Of a stretch of 64,000 nucleotides of DNA, positions 51,957-62,105 are shown piece after piece. This stretch comes from Piscinibacter sp. HJYY11 (GTDB lineage: Bacteria; Pseudomonadota; Gammaproteobacteria; Burkholderiales; Burkholderiaceae_C), in contig NZ_JAERQZ010000001.1 of the NCBI RefSeq assembly GCF_016735515.1, positions 4,762,746 through 4,826,745 on the forward strand. The letters are read 5' to 3'. Position numbers and translations under genes: made by a program. The notes beneath the pieces are model-generated. The model was not told the DNA's origin. It made no database searches and saw nothing but the letters and a program-made list of their open reading frames with translations. Within the stretch, counting starts at the first letter, position 1. Every line of letters begins with the position of its first letter.

Positions 51957-54467
51957 ATGAAGATCATCGTTGTCGGCCACGGTATGGTGGGCCACAAGTT
52001 CCTCGAAAGCCTGGCCGAGACCTCGCTCGCCGGCGCCGACGTCACCGTCCTGTGCGAGGAGCCTCGCGCGGCCTACGACCGGGTGCACCTCTCCGAATTC
52101 TTCAGCGGCAAGTCGGCCGAAGAGCTCTCGCTGGTCGAGCCGGGCTTCTTCGAGCGCACCCGCTTCAACCTGAAGCTGAAAGCCCGCGCCGTCGCCATCG
52201 AGCGCCGCGACCGCACCGTGACCACCGCCGACGGCGAAGTGCTGAGCTACGACAAGCTCGTGCTCGCCACCGGCTCCAATGCCTTCGTGCCGCCGGTACC
52301 CGGCCGCGACCGCCCGCATTGCTTCGTCTACCGCACCATCGAGGACCTGGAGGCGATGAAGGCCTCGGGCGCCAAGTCGAAGACCGGCGTGGTGGTCGGT
52401 GGCGGCCTGCTGGGCCTGGAGTGCGCCAAGGCGCTGCGCGACATGGGCCTGGAGACGCACGTCGTCGAGTTCGCGCCGCGCCTGATGGCGGTGCAGGTCG
52501 ACGAGGGCGGCGGCAAGGTGCTCCGCTCGAAGATCGAAGACCTCGGCGTGAAGGTGCACACCGGCCGCAACACCACCGAGATCGTCGATGGCGCGACCGC
52601 GCGCCACCGCATGGTGTTCGCCGACGGCACCTGGCTGGAAACCGACATGATCGTGTTCTCGGCCGGCATCCGCCCGCGCGACGAGCTGGCCCGACAGTGC
52701 GTGCTGGCGGTCGGCCCGCGCGGTGGCGTGGTGATCGACAGCAATTGCCGCACGAGCGACCACGACGTCTACGCCATCGGCGAATGCGCCTCGTGGAACG
52801 AGCAGACCTTCGGCCTCGTCGCCCCCGGCTACGACATGGCCCGCGTGACCGCACGCCACCTCGCGGGCGAGACCGATGCCCAGTTCGTCGGCGCCGACAT
52901 GAGCACCAAGCTCAAGCTGATGGGCGTCGACGTGGCCAGCATCGGCGACGCGCACGGCCGCACGCCACATTGCCGCAACTACCAGTACATCGACGAGCGC
53001 AAGCAGGTCTACAAGAAGATCGTCGTCAGCGAAGACGGCAAGCAGCTGCTCGGCGCGGTGCTCGTCGGCAACGCCGACGAATACGGCACGCTGTTGCAGA
53101 TGGCGCTCAACGGCATCACGCTGCCGGCGGAGCCCGAGTTCCTCATCCTCCCGTCGAGCGACGGCAAGGCCAAGCCGGGCCTGGGTGTCGATGCGCTGCC
53201 CGACAGCGCGCAGATCTGCTCGTGCAACAACGTCACCAAGGGCCAGATCAACGCCGCGGTGGGTGAGGGCCACTGCACCGTCGCCGAGCTGAAGGCCTGC
53301 ACCAAGGCCGGAGCCACCTGCGGCGGCTGCGTGCCGCTCGTCACGCAGGTGATGAAGGTCGAGATGGCCAGGCGCGGCATGGCCGTCAACAACCACCTCT
53401 GCGAACACTTCGCCTACTCGCGCCAGGAGCTGTACCACCTGGTCCGCGTGGGCGAAATCAAGAGCTTCGCCGACCTGCTGCACAAGCACGGCAAGGGCCT
53501 GGGTTGCGACATCTGCAAGCCCGCGGCCGCGAGCATCTTCGCCTCGTGCTGGAACGAGTTCGTGCTGAAGAAGGAGCTGGCCGGCCTGCAGGACAGCAAC
53601 GACTACTTCCTCGGCAACATCCAGAAGGACGGCACCTACTCGGTGGTGCCGCGCATGCCGGGCGGAGAGGTCACGCCCGACGGGCTGATCGCCGTCGGCC
53701 AGGTCGCGAAGAAGTACGGCCTCTACACCAAGGTGACGGGCGGTGCGCGGGTCGACATGTTCGGCGCCCGCCTGGAGCAGCTGCCGCTCATCTGGGAAGA
53801 GCTCATCGCCGCCGGCTTCGAGTCGGGCCATGCGTACGGGAAGTCGCTGCGCACGGTGAAGAGCTGCGTGGGCAGCACCTGGTGCCGCTACGGCGTGGAC
53901 GACAGCGTGGGCCTCGCGGTCGAGCTGGAGAACCGCTACAAGGGCCTGCGGGCGCCGCACAAGATCAAGTTCGGTGTCTCGGGCTGCACCCGTGAGTGCG
54001 CCGAAGCCCAGGGCAAGGACGTGGGCGTGATCGCCACCGAAAAGGGCTGGAACCTCTATGTCTGCGGCAACGGCGGCATGAAGCCACGCCACGCCGAGCT
54101 GATCGCGAGCGATCTCTCCAAGGCCGACCTGATCAAGCTGATCGACCGCTTCCTGATGTTCTACGTGCGCACGGCCGACCGCCTGCAGCGCACCAGCACC
54201 TGGCGCGAGAACCTGGAAGGAGGCCTCGACTACCTGAAGGGCGTGCTGATCAATGACACGCTGGGCATCGCCGCCGAGCTGGAAACGCAGATGCAATCGG
54301 TGGTCGACACCTACCAGTGCGAGTGGAAGACGGCCGTCAACGACGCCGAGACCCGCAAGCGCTTCCGCTCCTTCGTCAACAGCGACAAGCCCGACGAGCG
54401 CGTGGTCTTCGTGCAGGAGCGCGGGCAGATCCGACCGGCGCGCCCCGAAGAGAAGGCGACGGCCTGA
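51957..54467 (+). CDS. nirB: NirB, NAD(P)H-dependent assimilatory nitrite reductase, large subunit
   Basis: 836 residues. The N-terminus is an FAD/NAD oxidoreductase (IIVVGHGMVGHKFLESL, VVVGGGLLGLECAKAL). A BFD-type [2Fe-2S] motif starts at Cys421 (CSCNNVTKGQ, with CGGC following). The C-terminal siroheme/[4Fe-4S] domain has Cys637-x5-Cys643 and Cys677-x3-Cys681 (SGCTREC). All cofactor ligands are present. It reduces nitrite to ammonia with NirD. The ATG at 51957 follows AGGATCAGAC; an upstream in-frame ATG at 51816 would add unlikely residues and cover part of the leader. Confidence 0.97.
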   Translation: MKIIVVGHGMVGHKFLESLAETSLAGADVTVLCEEPRAAYDRVHLSEFFSGKSAEELSLVEPGFFERTRFNLKLKARAVAIERRDRTVTTADGEVLSYDKLVLATGSNAFVPPVPGRDRPHCFVYRTIEDLEAMKASGAKSKTGVVVGGGLLGLECAKALRDMGLETHVVEFAPRLMAVQVDEGGGKVLRSKIEDLGVKVHTGRNTTEIVDGATARHRMVFADGTWLETDMIVFSAGIRPRDELARQCVLAVGPRGGVVIDSNCRTSDHDVYAIGECASWNEQTFGLVAPGYDMARVTARHLAGETDAQFVGADMSTKLKLMGVDVASIGDAHGRTPHCRNYQYIDERKQVYKKIVVSEDGKQLLGAVLVGNADEYGTLLQMALNGITLPAEPEFLILPSSDGKAKPGLGVDALPDSAQICSCNNVTKGQINAAVGEGHCTVAELKACTKAGATCGGCVPLVTQVMKVEMARRGMAVNNHLCEHFAYSRQELYHLVRVGEIKSFADLLHKHGKGLGCDICKPAAASIFASCWNEFVLKKELAGLQDSNDYFLGNIQKDGTYSVVPRMPGGEVTPDGLIAVGQVAKKYGLYTKVTGGARVDMFGARLEQLPLIWEELIAAGFESGHAYGKSLRTVKSCVGSTWCRYGVDDSVGLAVELENRYKGLRAPHKIKFGVSGCTRECAEAQGKDVGVIATEKGWNLYVCGNGGMKPRHAELIASDLSKADLIKLIDRFLMFYVRTADRLQRTSTWRENLEGGLDYLKGVLINDTLGIAAELETQMQSVVDTYQCEWKTAVNDAETRKRFRSFVNSDKPDERVVFVQERGQIRPARPEEKATA

Positions 54468-54486
54468 ACCCGATCGAGAGCATTCC

Positions 54487-54828
54487 ATGAGCACCGATAC
54501 CCTGACCTGGACCGACATCTGCGCGGCCGACGACATCCTCCCCAACACCGGCGTGTGCGCGCTGGTCGAGGGCCGCCACGTGGCCGTGTTCCGCGTGGGC
54601 GGCGAGCAGTACTACGCGATCGACAACGTCGACCCGAAATCGGGCGCGAGCGTGCTGTCGCGCGGGTTGGTCGGCAACCTGGGCGACCACATCGTGGTGG
54701 CCTCGCCGCTCTACAAGAACCACTTCGACCTGCGCACCGGCGCTTGCCTGGAGCTGCCCGAGCATTCGGTGAAGGCGCATGCGGTGCAGCTCGACGGCGG
54801 TCGGGTGCGGGTGGCGCTGAACGCCTGA
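54487..54828 (+). CDS. nirD: NirD, nitrite reductase small subunit
   Basis: 113 residues, a Rieske-like fold of the NirD type lacking the Cys-His cluster ligands. Recognisable parts are WTDICAADDILPNTGVCALV, IDNVDPKSGASVLSRGLVGN and SPLYKNHFDLRTGACLE. It starts 19 bases after nirB in the same operon. Confidence 0.95.
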   Translation: MSTDTLTWTDICAADDILPNTGVCALVEGRHVAVFRVGGEQYYAIDNVDPKSGASVLSRGLVGNLGDHIVVASPLYKNHFDLRTGACLELPEHSVKAHAVQLDGGRVRVALNA

Positions 54829-54862
54829 GCCAACGAGCTCGCGCGGGGAGACAATCGCCGGC

Positions 54863-56203
54863 ATGACCCCGCCGGCCGCCCCCGACGCCCCATCGCTCCC
54901 GAGCTCAGCTCCGGCGCTGGTGCCGCGGCTCGTGCTCCAGGCCAAGCGGCTGGAGATCGAGGCCGTGCGCCACCTGGCCACCCGCGCCGAGCTGGTCGAC
55001 GTGACCGGCCAGCTCATGCATGCGCTGCAGCGCGAGCGTGGCGCCACCAGCATCTACCTCGCCTCGCAAGGCAAGCGCTTCGCCGACGTGCGGCGTGCCG
55101 CGGTCGACGAGGTGCGGCCCATCGAGGCGCGGTTGCGCAGCCTCTTCGAGGCCCAACTCGACCCGGCCCAGGGCGCCACCGCGCGCATGCTGTCGCTGAT
55201 GGCCTGGGCGCTGGTGGGGCTCGATGCGATGCACGAGCTGCGCAGTCAGATCGAGCGCCAGGCGCTGAGCGCGCACGACTCGGTGGCTGCCTTCAGCCGG
55301 CTCATCGCCGGGCTCATCGAACTCGTCTTCCATGTGGCCGATGCGACGCTGCTGCCGCGCATCTCGCGCCAGCTCGTGGCCTTCTTGCACCTGATGCAGG
55401 CCCAGGAAGCCGCGGGGCAGGAGCGGGCCGTGGGCGCATTGCTCTTTGCGTCTGGCACCTGCAGCGAAGCGCACCAGCAGCGCATCATCCAGCTCATCGA
55501 GGTGCAGGAGCGCAACCTCCAGGTCTTCACCGAATTCGCCGGCGAGGCGTTGCGCGTGCGCTGGGAGCAGCAGCAGGTGCAGCCCGGCGTGGCCAAGCTG
55601 GAGCGGCTGCGCCGCACGCTGTGCACCGCCAAGCCCGAGGGAGCGCTCGACAGCAATGCGAGCGACACCTGGTTCGACGTGAGCAGCGAGCGCATCACCG
55701 AGCTGTGGCACCTGCAGGTCGAGGTGGTCACGCAACTCCGCGACGAATGTGCCGAGCAGATCCGCGCGGCCGAGCAGGACCTGTCGGATTCCGAAGCGCT
55801 GTTGCGCCACCTGCGCGACCACCCGCCGCCGCACACGCACGCGGTGGAGCGCTACTTCGACATCGGCACCCGGCCCGAGGCCGCGCCCGAGCTGGTGAGC
55901 ACTGGCAAGGGCGCAGAGTCGACCTCGCTGCTGGAGCTGCTGCAGGCCCAGAGCGACCGCCTGCAGCACATGGAGACCGAGCTCGAGACCACCCGCCGCA
56001 CGCTCAACGAGCGCAAGGTGATCGAGCGCGCCAAGGGTGTGCTGATGGCGCGCCTGGGGCTCAACGAAGAAGAGGCCTTCCGCGCGCTGCAGAAGACCTC
56101 GATGGACCACAACCGCCGGCTTGTCGACGTGGCCGAAGCCACGCTGTCGTTGCCGAGCTTCGCGTTTGCGAACCTGCCGGCTGCAAGCGAGAAAAAGATC
56201 TAG
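54863..56203 (+). CDS. NIT-domain ANTAR antiterminator (NasR-like)
   Basis: 446 residues. The N-terminal two thirds is a nitrate/nitrite-sensing NIT domain of helical bundles ([20 protein letters not shown], later [20 protein letters not shown]). The last 60 residues are an ANTAR RNA-binding domain ([20 protein letters not shown], then [20 protein letters not shown]). NasR of Klebsiella senses nitrate and nitrite and prevents termination in the nasF leader; the gene here follows nirBD by 34 bases, suggesting the same circuit. The stop overlaps convergent pdxH by 4 bases. Confidence 0.93.
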   Translation: MTPPAAPDAPSLPSSAPALVPRLVLQAKRLEIEAVRHLATRAELVDVTGQLMHALQRERGATSIYLASQGKRFADVRRAAVDEVRPIEARLRSLFEAQLDPAQGATARMLSLMAWALVGLDAMHELRSQIERQALSAHDSVAAFSRLIAGLIELVFHVADATLLPRISRQLVAFLHLMQAQEAAGQERAVGALLFASGTCSEAHQQRIIQLIEVQERNLQVFTEFAGEALRVRWEQQQVQPGVAKLERLRRTLCTAKPEGALDSNASDTWFDVSSERITELWHLQVEVVTQLRDECAEQIRAAEQDLSDSEALLRHLRDHPPPHTHAVERYFDIGTRPEAAPELVSTGKGAESTSLLELLQAQSDRLQHMETELETTRRTLNERKVIERAKGVLMARLGLNEEEAFRALQKTSMDHNRRLVDVAEATLSLPSFAFANLPAASEKKI

Positions 56204-56841
56204 GGCGCGAGTCGCTCGCGCACCCAGCTGTCGCCCTCGAGGCGATAGCGCAGCCGGTCGTGCAGCCGCGACTTGCGGCCTTGCCAGAACTCCCAGGTGT
56301 CGGGCACCAGCCGGTAGCCACCCCAGTGCGGTGGCCGCGGGGGCGAGAGGGCATAACGCGCGGCCGCCTTGGCCGCGTTGGCCACCAGCACCGCGCGCGA
56401 CGAGATCACCTGGCTCTGCGGCGAGGCCCAGGCGCCCAGCCGGTTGTCGAGCGGGCGCGAGTTGAAGTACGCGTCGGACTCTTCGGCGCTCGTCTTCTCG
56501 ACCCGGCCTTCGATGCGCACCACGCGCTCGAGCTCGACCCAGTGGAATTGCAGGGCGGCCTGCGGGTGCGAGGCCAGTTCCTGGCCCTTGCGGCTCTCGT
56601 AGTTGGTGTACCAGACGATGCCGCGTGCGTCGAAGCCCTTGATGAGCACGATGCGCGTCGACGGCCGGCCGCCATCGCCCACGGTCGCGAGCGTCATCGC
56701 ATTGGGCTCGGGCACCTGCGCGTCGAGCGCCTGCTGGAACCACAGGCCGAACTGCTCGAGCGGGTCCTGGCGAGAGGCCTCTTCGTCGAGCTCGGCGCGC
56801 TCGTAGCTCTTGCGAAGATCGGCAATGTTTTGCGTGCTCAT
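56200..56841 (-). CDS. pdxH: PdxH, pyridoxamine/pyridoxine 5'-phosphate oxidase
   Basis: 213 residues, the standard size. Motifs include [50 protein letters not shown] (here [14 protein letters not shown]), and the C-terminal [16 protein letters not shown] and R-L-HDR-x-Y ending. It makes pyridoxal phosphate with FMN. The ATG at 56841 is chosen as homologues start [11 protein letters not shown]; an upstream in-frame extension to 56922 has no support. It is divergent from the Mo-hydroxylase operon. Confidence 0.95.
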   Translation of the reverse strand: MSTQNIADLRKSYERAELDEEASRQDPLEQFGLWFQQALDAQVPEPNAMTLATVGDGGRPSTRIVLIKGFDARGIVWYTNYESRKGQELASHPQAALQFHWVELERVVRIEGRVEKTSAEESDAYFNSRPLDNRLGAWASPQSQVISSRAVLVANAAKAAARYALSPPRPPHWGGYRLVPDTWEFWQGRKSRLHDRLRYRLEGDSWVRERLAP

Positions 56842-56915
56842 GCGGTCGAGTATAGAAACACAGGATTCGCAAAGCGGTATACCCTCCGCCTTCACTTTTT
56901 TCGGAAGCTCTTGCA

Positions 56916-57383
56916 ATGCCATCGATGAACGTCAACGGCAAGACGGTCCACGTCGACGCCGATCCTTCCACCCCCGTGCTCTGGGCGCTGCGCGACAACC
57001 TGCAGCTCACCGGCACCAAGTTCGGCTGCGGCGCGGCGCTCTGTGGCGCCTGCACCGTGCACATCGACGGCCAGCCCACGCGCAGCTGCGTGACGCCGAT
57101 CTCGGCGGTGGAGAAGCAGAAGATCACCACCATCGAAGCGATGACCGACGACAAGGTCGGCCGCGCAGTGCAAGCCGCGTGGGTGAAGCACGATGTGGCG
57201 CAGTGCGGCTACTGCCAGAGCGGCCAGATCATGAGCGCCATCGGCCTGCTCAAGAGCAAACGCCGCCCGAGCGACGCCGACATCGACGCCGCCATGGCTG
57301 GCAACGTCTGCCGCTGCGGCACCTATGCGCGCATCCGCGCCGCGATCAAGGACGCGGCGCTGTCGCTGGCCTCCGTGGCATGA
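56916..57383 (+). CDS. (2Fe-2S) subunit of a molybdenum hydroxylase (IorA-like)
   Basis: 155 residues. Two [2Fe-2S] clusters are encoded: plant-type ferredoxin motif [17 protein letters not shown] with CV later, and the helical motif [11 protein letters not shown] ... GNVCRCGTY. This layout is that of isoquinoline 1-oxidoreductase alpha and related small subunits. It carries electrons from the Mo subunit encoded next. The start begins [17 protein letters not shown]. Confidence 0.92.
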   Translation: MPSMNVNGKTVHVDADPSTPVLWALRDNLQLTGTKFGCGAALCGACTVHIDGQPTRSCVTPISAVEKQKITTIEAMTDDKVGRAVQAAWVKHDVAQCGYCQSGQIMSAIGLLKSKRRPSDADIDAAMAGNVCRCGTYARIRAAIKDAALSLASVA

Positions 57384-57399
57384 AGGGGGAGGCACGACG

Positions 57400-59610
57400 A
57401 TGAAATACGACCAACTCATGTCGCGCGCCGGTGAGCAGCAGGCCGCAGCCGCCGGCCGCCGGCACTTCCTGAAGCTCGGCGCGAGCGCCGGCTTTGCGCT
57501 GGGCCTCTTTGCGGTGCACGACAGCACCGGCGCGCAGCAGGCCGCCGCGCCCGCGGGCCTGAAGCCGGGCCAGCAACCTTCGGCCTTCGTGCGCATCGAC
57601 ACCGACGGCACCGTGACCGTGCTCGTCAACCGGCTCGACTTCGGCCAGGGCGTGATCACCAGCCTGCCCATGCTCGTGGCCGAGGAGATGGATGCCGACT
57701 GGTCCAAGGTGCAGGGCGAGCTGGCACCGGCTGGCGATGCCTACAAGGACCCGGGCTTCGGCATCCAGATGACCGGCGGCTCCAACTCCGTGCGCAGCTC
57801 GTGGCAGCAATACCGCGAGCTCGGCGCACGCACCCGCGCGATGCTCGTGGCGGCGGCAGCCCAGCGCTTCGGCGTGGCGCCCACGGCCTGCCGCGTGTCG
57901 AACGGCGTGGTGACGGGCGGTGGCAAGCGGGCCACCTTCGGCGAGCTCGCCGCCGATGCGATGAAGCAGCCGGTGCCGCAGACCGTCGCACTCAAGAACG
58001 CGAAGGACTTCAAGCTGATCGGCAAGCCCACCGTGCGCCTCGATGCGCGGGCCAAGGCGACCGGCCAGCAGAAGTTCGGCATCGACGCGCACGTGGCCGG
58101 CGTGAAGACCGTGCTCTTCCTGCGCCCGCCGGTGTTCGGCGGCAAGGTGGCGAGCTTCGATGCGAGCAAGGCGCGCGCGGTGAAGGGCGTGGTCGAAGTG
58201 CTGGAGGTGCAGCTCGACCGCGGCGCGAGCGGCCTCGCGGTGATCGCTGACGGCTACTGGCCCGCCAAGATGGGTCGCGATGCACTGCAGGTGGCGTGGA
58301 ACACCGCCGACGTCGAGAAGGTCGACTCCGAGAAACAGCTCGCGCAGTACAAGGAACTGGCCGCACGCCCCGGCCTCAAGGTGCGCGAGGCCGATCTCTC
58401 CCGGCTTGCCTCGGCGCCCAGGAAGATCAGCGCCGTGTACAGCTTCCCGTACCTTGCGCATGCACCGATGGAGCCCCTGAACTGCCTGATCGATTTCGAC
58501 GGGCGCAGCTGCAAGATCACCGCCGGCTCGCAGTTCCAGACCGTCGACCAGGGCGCAGTGGCGGCGGTGCTGAAGCTCAAGCCGCAGGACGTGCAGCTCG
58601 TCACCGCGATGGCCGGTGGCGGCTTCGGCCGGCGCGCAGTGCCGAGCTCCGACTACCTGGTCGAAGCCGCCCGCGTGGCCGACGCCTGGCGGCTCAACGG
58701 CAACTCGGGCCCGCTCAAGATCGTGTGGAGCCGCGAGGACGACATCAAGGGCGGCTACTACCGCCCCGCGCATGTGCACCGCGCCGAGATCGGCTTCGAC
58801 GAGAAGGGCCAGGTGCTGGGCTGGGACCACACCATCGTCGGCCAGTCCATCCTGATGGGCACGCCCTTCGAAGCCTTCATGGTGAAGAACGGCGTCGACG
58901 GGGTGATGACCGAAGGCGTGGCCGACACGCCGTACCAGGTGCCGCTCTCGCTGCAGGTCCATCACCCCAAGGCCAACGTGCCCGTTCTGTGGTGGCGTTC
59001 TGTGGGGCATACCCACACCGCCTTCGTGATGGAGACACTCGTCGACGAGATCGCGCGCAGCACCGGCCAGGACCCGGTGGCCTATCGCCGTCAGCTGCTG
59101 GGCGACAAGCACAAGCACCACCGTGCGGCGCTCGATCTCGCGGTCGAGAAGTCGGGCTACGGCCGCAGGAAGCTGCCGAAAGGCCAGGCGTTCGGCGTGG
59201 CAGTACACGAGTCCTTCGGCTCGGTGGTGGCGTATGTGGTCGAGGCCTCGGTGCGCGAGGGGCAACCGGTGCTGCACCGGGTGACCGCCGGCGTGGCCTG
59301 CGGTACCGCGGTGAACCCGTTGTCGGTCGAAGCCCAGGTGCAGGGTGCGGCCTTGATGGCGCTGGGCACCACGTTGCCCGGCGCCGCCATCACGCTGAAG
59401 GACGGCGTGGTGCAGCAGAGCAACTTCGGCGACTACACCGTCGCGCGCATGCCGCAGATGCCGGCCGTCGCGGTGCACATCGTGCCGAGTGTCGAAGCCC
59501 CCACGGGCATGGGCGAGCCGGGCCTGCCGCCTTTGGCACCCGCGTTCGCCAACGCGCTCGCGCGCATCACCGGCAAACCCTTGCGATCGCTGCCGTTTGA
59601 TCTCGCATGA
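57400..59610 (+). CDS. Molybdopterin-binding subunit of a xanthine-dehydrogenase family hydroxylase (IorB-like)
   Basis: 736 residues. A Tat signal RRHFLKLGASAGFALGLFA lies near residues 21-40, so the complex probably acts in the periplasm. Mo-binding landmarks include GGFGRRAVPSSDYLVEA and the C-terminal catalytic Glu in PTGMGEPGLPPLAPAFANAL. IorB-type enzymes are two-subunit hydroxylases that lack a FAD subunit and pass electrons to other carriers. The substrate is unknown; isoquinoline, quinoline or aldehydes are typical for the group. It follows the Fe-S gene by 16 bases. Confidence 0.92.
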   Translation: MKYDQLMSRAGEQQAAAAGRRHFLKLGASAGFALGLFAVHDSTGAQQAAAPAGLKPGQQPSAFVRIDTDGTVTVLVNRLDFGQGVITSLPMLVAEEMDADWSKVQGELAPAGDAYKDPGFGIQMTGGSNSVRSSWQQYRELGARTRAMLVAAAAQRFGVAPTACRVSNGVVTGGGKRATFGELAADAMKQPVPQTVALKNAKDFKLIGKPTVRLDARAKATGQQKFGIDAHVAGVKTVLFLRPPVFGGKVASFDASKARAVKGVVEVLEVQLDRGASGLAVIADGYWPAKMGRDALQVAWNTADVEKVDSEKQLAQYKELAARPGLKVREADLSRLASAPRKISAVYSFPYLAHAPMEPLNCLIDFDGRSCKITAGSQFQTVDQGAVAAVLKLKPQDVQLVTAMAGGGFGRRAVPSSDYLVEAARVADAWRLNGNSGPLKIVWSREDDIKGGYYRPAHVHRAEIGFDEKGQVLGWDHTIVGQSILMGTPFEAFMVKNGVDGVMTEGVADTPYQVPLSLQVHHPKANVPVLWWRSVGHTHTAFVMETLVDEIARSTGQDPVAYRRQLLGDKHKHHRAALDLAVEKSGYGRRKLPKGQAFGVAVHESFGSVVAYVVEASVREGQPVLHRVTAGVACGTAVNPLSVEAQVQGAALMALGTTLPGAAITLKDGVVQQSNFGDYTVARMPQMPAVAVHIVPSVEAPTGMGEPGLPPLAPAFANALARITGKPLRSLPFDLA

Positions 59611-59760
59611 TGCTTGTACGAAACCGCTGACTGCTTACTCAAAAAGCCTTACGGGGAAGGCCTTAAGTGAAGCCCCCACTATCGTTTGCAGGGCCGAAAT
59701 CCGATTCTTGATGTCAGGCGGCCCCGCAGTGGAGCCGTCAACATTGGGGAGTAAGGCCGA

Positions 59761-60399
59761 ATGAAGTCACGGCCGGCAGTGGTGGTGTTGGCAGCGGGCC
59801 GTGGCTCGCGCTTCAGCGGGCTGCATCACAAGCTGGTGCAGACGCTGGGCGCGTCGACGGTGTTGGCCACCACGATCTCCAACGCGCTGGCGACGCACTT
59901 GCCGGTGCTGGTCGTCACCACCGAGCCGCTGGCCGAGTTCGTCGGCCGCCACGTCGCCACGCGCGACATGGTGGTGCTGCCACCGGTCGGGTCGCCCGCG
60001 TCACAGGCACTCGGCATGGGCTATTCCATCGCCGCAGGCGTGGCCGCACGGTCCGACGCCTCGGGGTGGCTCATCCTCCCGGCCGACATGCCGATGATCC
60101 AGACCGCCACGCTGACCCAGGTGGCGGACGAACTGGACGGCAATGCGATTGCGTACGCGCAGCATCGTGGCCTGCGCGGCCACCCGGTGGCGTTTTCTGC
60201 GGAGCTGTATTCGGAGCTGGTGATGCTCACTGGCGACGAGGGCGCACGGCGCCTGCTCGCGCGCTACCCGGCACACGGGGTGGAGGTCGACGACCCGGGT
60301 GTGCTGCTCGACGTCGACACCGAAGACGATCTCGACCGCGTGCGCATCGCGCAGCGCGAGATGCAATTCACACTTCAGAGAAGCGCGCTAGGCGAGTGA
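59761..60399 (+). CDS. MocA-like nucleotidyltransferase (likely molybdenum cofactor cytidylyltransferase)
   Basis: 212 residues. The nucleotidyltransferase motif VLAAGRGSRFSGLHHKLVQ and the metal-binding ILPADMPMI are intact. MocA adds CMP to the Mo cofactor for the xanthine-dehydrogenase family, which fits the adjacent hydroxylase, 150 bases upstream. The closest E. coli relatives are MocA and MobA; MocA is preferred because of this neighbour. The stop overlaps the convergent ChaC-like gene by 12 bases. Confidence 0.8.
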   Translation: MKSRPAVVVLAAGRGSRFSGLHHKLVQTLGASTVLATTISNALATHLPVLVVTTEPLAEFVGRHVATRDMVVLPPVGSPASQALGMGYSIAAGVAARSDASGWLILPADMPMIQTATLTQVADELDGNAIAYAQHRGLRGHPVAFSAELYSELVMLTGDEGARRLLARYPAHGVEVDDPGVLLDVDTEDDLDRVRIAQREMQFTLQRSALGE

Positions 60400-61002
60400 A
60401 TGCTGGCGCGCAAGCGCCACGATGCGCTCGATCGCGCGGTCTCGGATGCCGTGCGCTCGCAGGGCCTGCGCTGTCTCCAGCACATAGGCGAGCGTGGTGC
60501 CGTACCGGCCGCTCGCGTGCCTCAGCACCTTCACCAGATGCGCGTCGTCCATCGGGCCGGTGTAGTTGGGGCTCCGACGGCTGAGCGTGAAGCCGAGGGC
60601 CGTCACCGGGCCGCTGGCGGTCTGGCAGGCCAGCCAGCGCGGGTCGTAGACGCTGTTGGGCATCTCGCGGGCCCACAGGCGCGGCAGCTCGTCTTCCACC
60701 CGGTCGCGCGCAATGCGGTAGACCATGCCGCGGCAGGAGCCGCCGCCCACCAGCGCGAAGACGAGGCCCGGCCGTTCGGGCGTGCCCCGGTTGATGCGCG
60801 ACTGCATCTCGAGCGCGCGGTGCCAGCCGTGCACGCGCGCCTGCCGTTGTTCGATCGATTCGAACTCGGGCCGCCAGATCAGCGAGGCATAGCCGAAGAC
60901 CCACAGGTCGCCGCGCCCGCCCCAGGTCGCACGCACCTGGGCGAGCAGGTACGCCGGTTCGCGTTCCGGCGAGAGAGGTTGCAGGGGCGGGGCAAGGCTC
61001 AT
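60388..61002 (-). CDS. ChaC-like gamma-glutamylcyclotransferase
   Basis: 204 residues. The signature DLWVFGYASLIWRPEFESIE is near residue 32, followed by HGWHRALEMQSRINRGTPER and SGPVTALGFTLSRRSPNYTG. ChaC enzymes cleave glutathione to 5-oxoproline and Cys-Gly. The ATG at 61002 is preceded by an AGGGGC-type site. It lies 26 bases downstream of the LacI gene on the same strand. Confidence 0.9.
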   Translation of the reverse strand: MSLAPPLQPLSPEREPAYLLAQVRATWGGRGDLWVFGYASLIWRPEFESIEQRQARVHGWHRALEMQSRINRGTPERPGLVFALVGGGSCRGMVYRIARDRVEDELPRLWAREMPNSVYDPRWLACQTASGPVTALGFTLSRRSPNYTGPMDDAHLVKVLRHASGRYGTTLAYVLETAQALRAHGIRDRAIERIVALARQHSLA

Positions 61003-61028
61003 GGCTGGAGCCCCAACTCTAGCGTGCG

Positions 61029-62072
61029 CTAACGGCTGCCCCTGACACGTGGGGCCGATCGTGGGGGTGCGGCCACCAGAGAGTCGCGCATCACGAGCGC
61101 CGGGGCGAAGTCGCGCGACACCGGCAGGCTCATGCCGTAGCACTGGTTCATCAGCAGCCGGCACGCGTTGAGCCCCATGTCGCCGATGGGGATGTGCAGC
61201 GTGGTGAGGCGCGGGTAGACGTAGGCCGAGAGGTCTTCGTCGTCGTAGCCCACCACCGACACCTGCGACGGCACGGCGATGCCGGCACGCTGCAGCTGCG
61301 TCATCGCGGCGATGCCCATCAGGTCGTTGGCGCAGAAGAGGGCGCTGAACCTTGCGCCTTGTGCAAGCAGCTCGTCGGTGGCTCGTGCGCCGCCGGCGGG
61401 GGTGAAGTCGGCCGTGGCCACGGGCACGCTGTCGCGCGTGATCCCGGCCTGCGCCAGCGCGTCGAAGAGACCCTGGATCCGCTGGCGGTTGTCGGCCGCA
61501 TCGCTCAAGCCCGAGATCACGGCGATCTCGCGGTGCCCGTGGGCGAGCAGCGCTTCGCCCACCAGGCGGCCGGCGTGCCGGTGGTCGACCGTGAAGCACT
61601 GGGCCTTCATGCCCTTGATGTCGCGGTTGACGACGGCGATCTTCGGCTCGCGCTGGCGCAGCGTGGCCAGGTCGGCCTCGCGCAGGGCGTTGCTGGTGAC
61701 GATGATGCCGTCGCACTCGCGGCCGATGAGGAAGGCCACGCCGTCGAGCGCCTGCTCGCGTGCATCGCCATGGCCCGCACCGTTGGCGGCGACCATGTGG
61801 CGGTCGTGCGCGCGCAGCTCGTTGTCGATCGCATGCAGCATCGGGCCGTAGAAGGGGCCCTTGAAGCTCGGCACGTAGACGCCGATGGTGCCGGTGCTCT
61901 GCAACGACAGCGCACGCGCTGTGTTGGAGGGGCGGAAGCCGAGCTGCGCCGCGGCGGTGTGGACGCGCTGCGCCGCGTCTTCCGAAAACGGGCCCTTGCC
62001 CGAGATCACGCGCGATGCGGTGGCCACGCCCACGCCGGCGAGCCGCGCCACGTCCCTGATCGTTGTTGCCAT
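61029..62072 (-). CDS. LacI-family transcriptional regulator
   Basis: 347 residues. The N-terminal HTH (TTIRDVARLAGVGVATASRV) and hinge are typical; a periplasmic-binding-type sugar domain follows (GTIGVYVPSFKGPFYGPML). It lies directly downstream of a sugar ABC transporter on the same strand, so it most likely controls that transporter. The inducer is unknown. Confidence 0.93.
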   Translation of the reverse strand: MATTIRDVARLAGVGVATASRVISGKGPFSEDAAQRVHTAAAQLGFRPSNTARALSLQSTGTIGVYVPSFKGPFYGPMLHAIDNELRAHDRHMVAANGAGHGDAREQALDGVAFLIGRECDGIIVTSNALREADLATLRQREPKIAVVNRDIKGMKAQCFTVDHRHAGRLVGEALLAHGHREIAVISGLSDAADNRQRIQGLFDALAQAGITRDSVPVATADFTPAGGARATDELLAQGARFSALFCANDLMGIAAMTQLQRAGIAVPSQVSVVGYDDEDLSAYVYPRLTTLHIPIGDMGLNACRLLMNQCYGMSLPVSRDFAPALVMRDSLVAAPPRSAPRVRGSR

Positions 62073-62105
62073 CGGCGAATGATAGGGGTGGGTCGGGGCG
62101 AGACC

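Noticed and set aside
59644..59664. Short AAGCCTT/AAGGCCTT inverted repeat after the Mo-hydroxylase large subunit
   Set aside because: On the plus strand there is no T-run. On the minus strand a T-run exists but no leftward gene needs a terminator there.
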